A DNA stretch of 6,550 bases from Candidatus Omnitrophota bacterium (GTDB lineage: Bacteria; Omnitrophota; Gorgyraeia; Tantalellales; Tantalellaceae): contig JAGLIU010000012.1 in the NCBI GenBank assembly GCA_023142805.1, positions 1 to 6,550 on the forward strand, written 5' to 3'. Below are positions 6,151 through 6,550 of the stretch, in pieces (positions within the stretch are counted from its first letter, which is position 1; every line of letters starts with the position of its first letter). A model generated the notes under the pieces. The model was not told where the DNA came from. It saw nothing but the letters and a program-made list of their open reading frames with translations, and did not search any database. Both the position numbers and the translations under genes were made by a program.

Positions 6151-6429
6151 TTACCAAAATTTCCACCATGGACGCCCTGACGGTGCTTCAATTGCGTGCC
6201 TTGATATAGCCGATTGTACCATTATATGTAATTCGCTAATTTGCTTATTTTTTTCATCAAGTTCATTTACCAATGCAACTATTGTTTTGCTATTCTCTGG
6301 CTTTGTATCTGTAGTGAAGTATAGCTCTAATGCAGCTGTTACAACGTCTTGTTTGGCTTGACCCATTTTAGCTATCTGCTCGTGAAGTCTTGTAGGTATC
6401 CTAACATTTATCTGCTTACGGTCTTCCAT
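6151..6429 (-). CDS. Ribbon-helix-helix DNA-binding regulator with coiled-coil tail
   Basis: The 92-aa product starts with a ribbon-helix-helix domain: a beta strand QINVRIP (6-12), helix A TRLHEQIAKMG (13-23) and helix B AKQDVVTAALELYF (25-38). In this fold two strands pair in the dimer and insert into the DNA major groove. A charged linker leads to a probable coiled coil (about 48-75, leucines and isoleucines at helical spacing), and the protein ends in a basic-aromatic tail, RPWWKFW. Such proteins regulate plasmid and transfer genes, frequently repressing themselves. The ATG at 6427-6429 has no ribosome binding site but a TATA box centred about 26 bp upstream, suggesting a leaderless transcript. 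Lying at the head of the secretion operon, with repeat elements on both sides, it is the likely local controller. DNA-binding class is well supported; targets are inferred. Confidence 0.85.
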   Translation of the reverse strand: MEDRKQINVRIPTRLHEQIAKMGQAKQDVVTAALELYFTTDTKPENSKTIVALVNELDEKNKQISELHIMVQSAISRHAIEAPSGRPWWKFW

Positions 6430-6446
6430 TATTGAACTATCTTATT

Positions 6447-6462
6447 GCTACATATATATAGC
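6447..6462 (-). promoter_or_regulatory. TATA box of the regulator gene inside an imperfect palindrome
   Basis: The minus strand reads GCTATATATATGTAGC, in which seven of eight base pairs are symmetric. The TATATATA core is centred about 26 bp upstream of the ATG, the archaeal TATA-to-start distance, so transcription would begin at or very near the start codon. A repressor dimer bound to the palindrome would block TBP, which fits autoregulation. Confidence 0.6.
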
Positions 6463-6467
6463 TAATG
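6456..6467 (+). repeat. Copy 2 of the shared 12-bp element
   Basis: The plus strand reads ATATAGCTAATG, identical to the minus strand at 6063-6074. It overlaps the palindrome and TATA box of the regulator. The ATG in it opens only a four-codon frame, so it is not a plus-strand start. Confidence 0.55.
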
Positions 6468-6472
6468 TATAG

Positions 6473-6547
6473 GTATTAGTATTCAATATTAAGAAGATCA
6501 TAGCAGACCTGGAACACCTGGCCAAGCACTTCCGGATGCTACACTGA
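6473..6547 (+). pseudogene. Possible C-terminal remnant of a plus-strand gene
   Basis: From about 6491 the sequence turns GC-rich and one plus-strand frame reads KKIIADLEHLAKHFRMLH before a TGA at 6545-6547. That stretch is helical and leucine-rich with mostly G or C in third codon positions, as expected of real coding sequence and unlike the AT-rich operon. Upstream the frame runs into a TAG at 6470-6472 and contains no good start codon, so it cannot be a complete gene here. It may be the decayed end of a gene, perhaps a transposase, cut by insertion of the element. The fragment is too short to assign. A minus-strand frame (VASGSAWPGVPGLL, then stop) is the competing reading. Confidence 0.3.
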
Positions 6548-6550
6548 TCA

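Noticed and set aside
1..6550. CRISPR array, tRNA, rRNA or insertion-sequence ends
   Set aside because: I found no regularly spaced long repeats, no cloverleaf-like sequence in the gaps and no paired terminal inverted repeats within the window.
6490..6550. Minus-strand reading at the right edge (VASGSAWPGVPGLL then stop)
   Set aside because: It is possible, but its third codon positions are mixed, while the overlapping plus-strand frame has the strong G/C third-position bias expected of coding DNA.

Overview
The window reads as a mobile-element or accessory segment from an AT-rich archaeon, most likely a methanogen or relative of the Methanosarcinales type. That placement is inference. It rests on an archaeal-style TATA box centred about 26 bp upstream of an ATG that has no ribosome binding site (a leaderless-transcript layout), on a membrane protein whose outer domain is packed with N-X-S/T sequons, on a weak archaeal-type lipobox, and on a secretion-gene set with no outer-membrane components. 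No gene here is a taxonomic marker.

Nearly everything is one leftward (minus-strand) run of eight genes, tightly packed downstream of the regulator. Read in the direction of transcription these are: a ribbon-helix-helix regulator with a coiled-coil tail (6429-6151); a 61-aa unknown (6065-5880); a VirB2/TrbC-like pilin with a signal peptide and two membrane helices (5874-5569); a signal-peptide protein with a large sequon-rich ectodomain and a C-terminal membrane anchor (5605-4598); a VirB6/TrbL-like polytopic channel protein (4597-3752); a PrgI (VirB3-like) membrane protein carrying what looks like the first half of a VirB4 N-terminal domain (3755-2907); a VirB4 ATPase that begins partway through the usual N-domain and ends in an extra restriction-endonuclease-like domain (2904-565); and a small lipoprotein (531-166). 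From the pilin to the ATPase the junctions are 0-2 nt gaps or overlaps, so this block is almost certainly one operon.

Together these genes supply a pilus subunit, an inner channel, a VirB3/VirB4-type motor and a surface protein. This is a compact single-membrane type IV secretion or DNA-transfer apparatus, comparable in layout to archaeal Ced/Ted DNA-import systems and Gram-positive-style conjugation modules. A relaxase, a VirD4-type coupling protein and a lytic transglycosylase are not in the window.

The two intergenic regions around the regulator carry related sequence: an imperfect 16-bp palindrome over the regulator's TATA box, a 12-bp sequence shared in inverted orientation between the two upstream regions, and three AATACT hexamers spaced exactly 10 bp apart upstream of the secretion genes. 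This suggests the ribbon-helix-helix protein represses both itself and the operon. At the left edge a plus-strand gene ends convergently with the operon. At the right edge a GC-rich stretch looks like the tail of a plus-strand gene or gene remnant, and may mark the border of the element.
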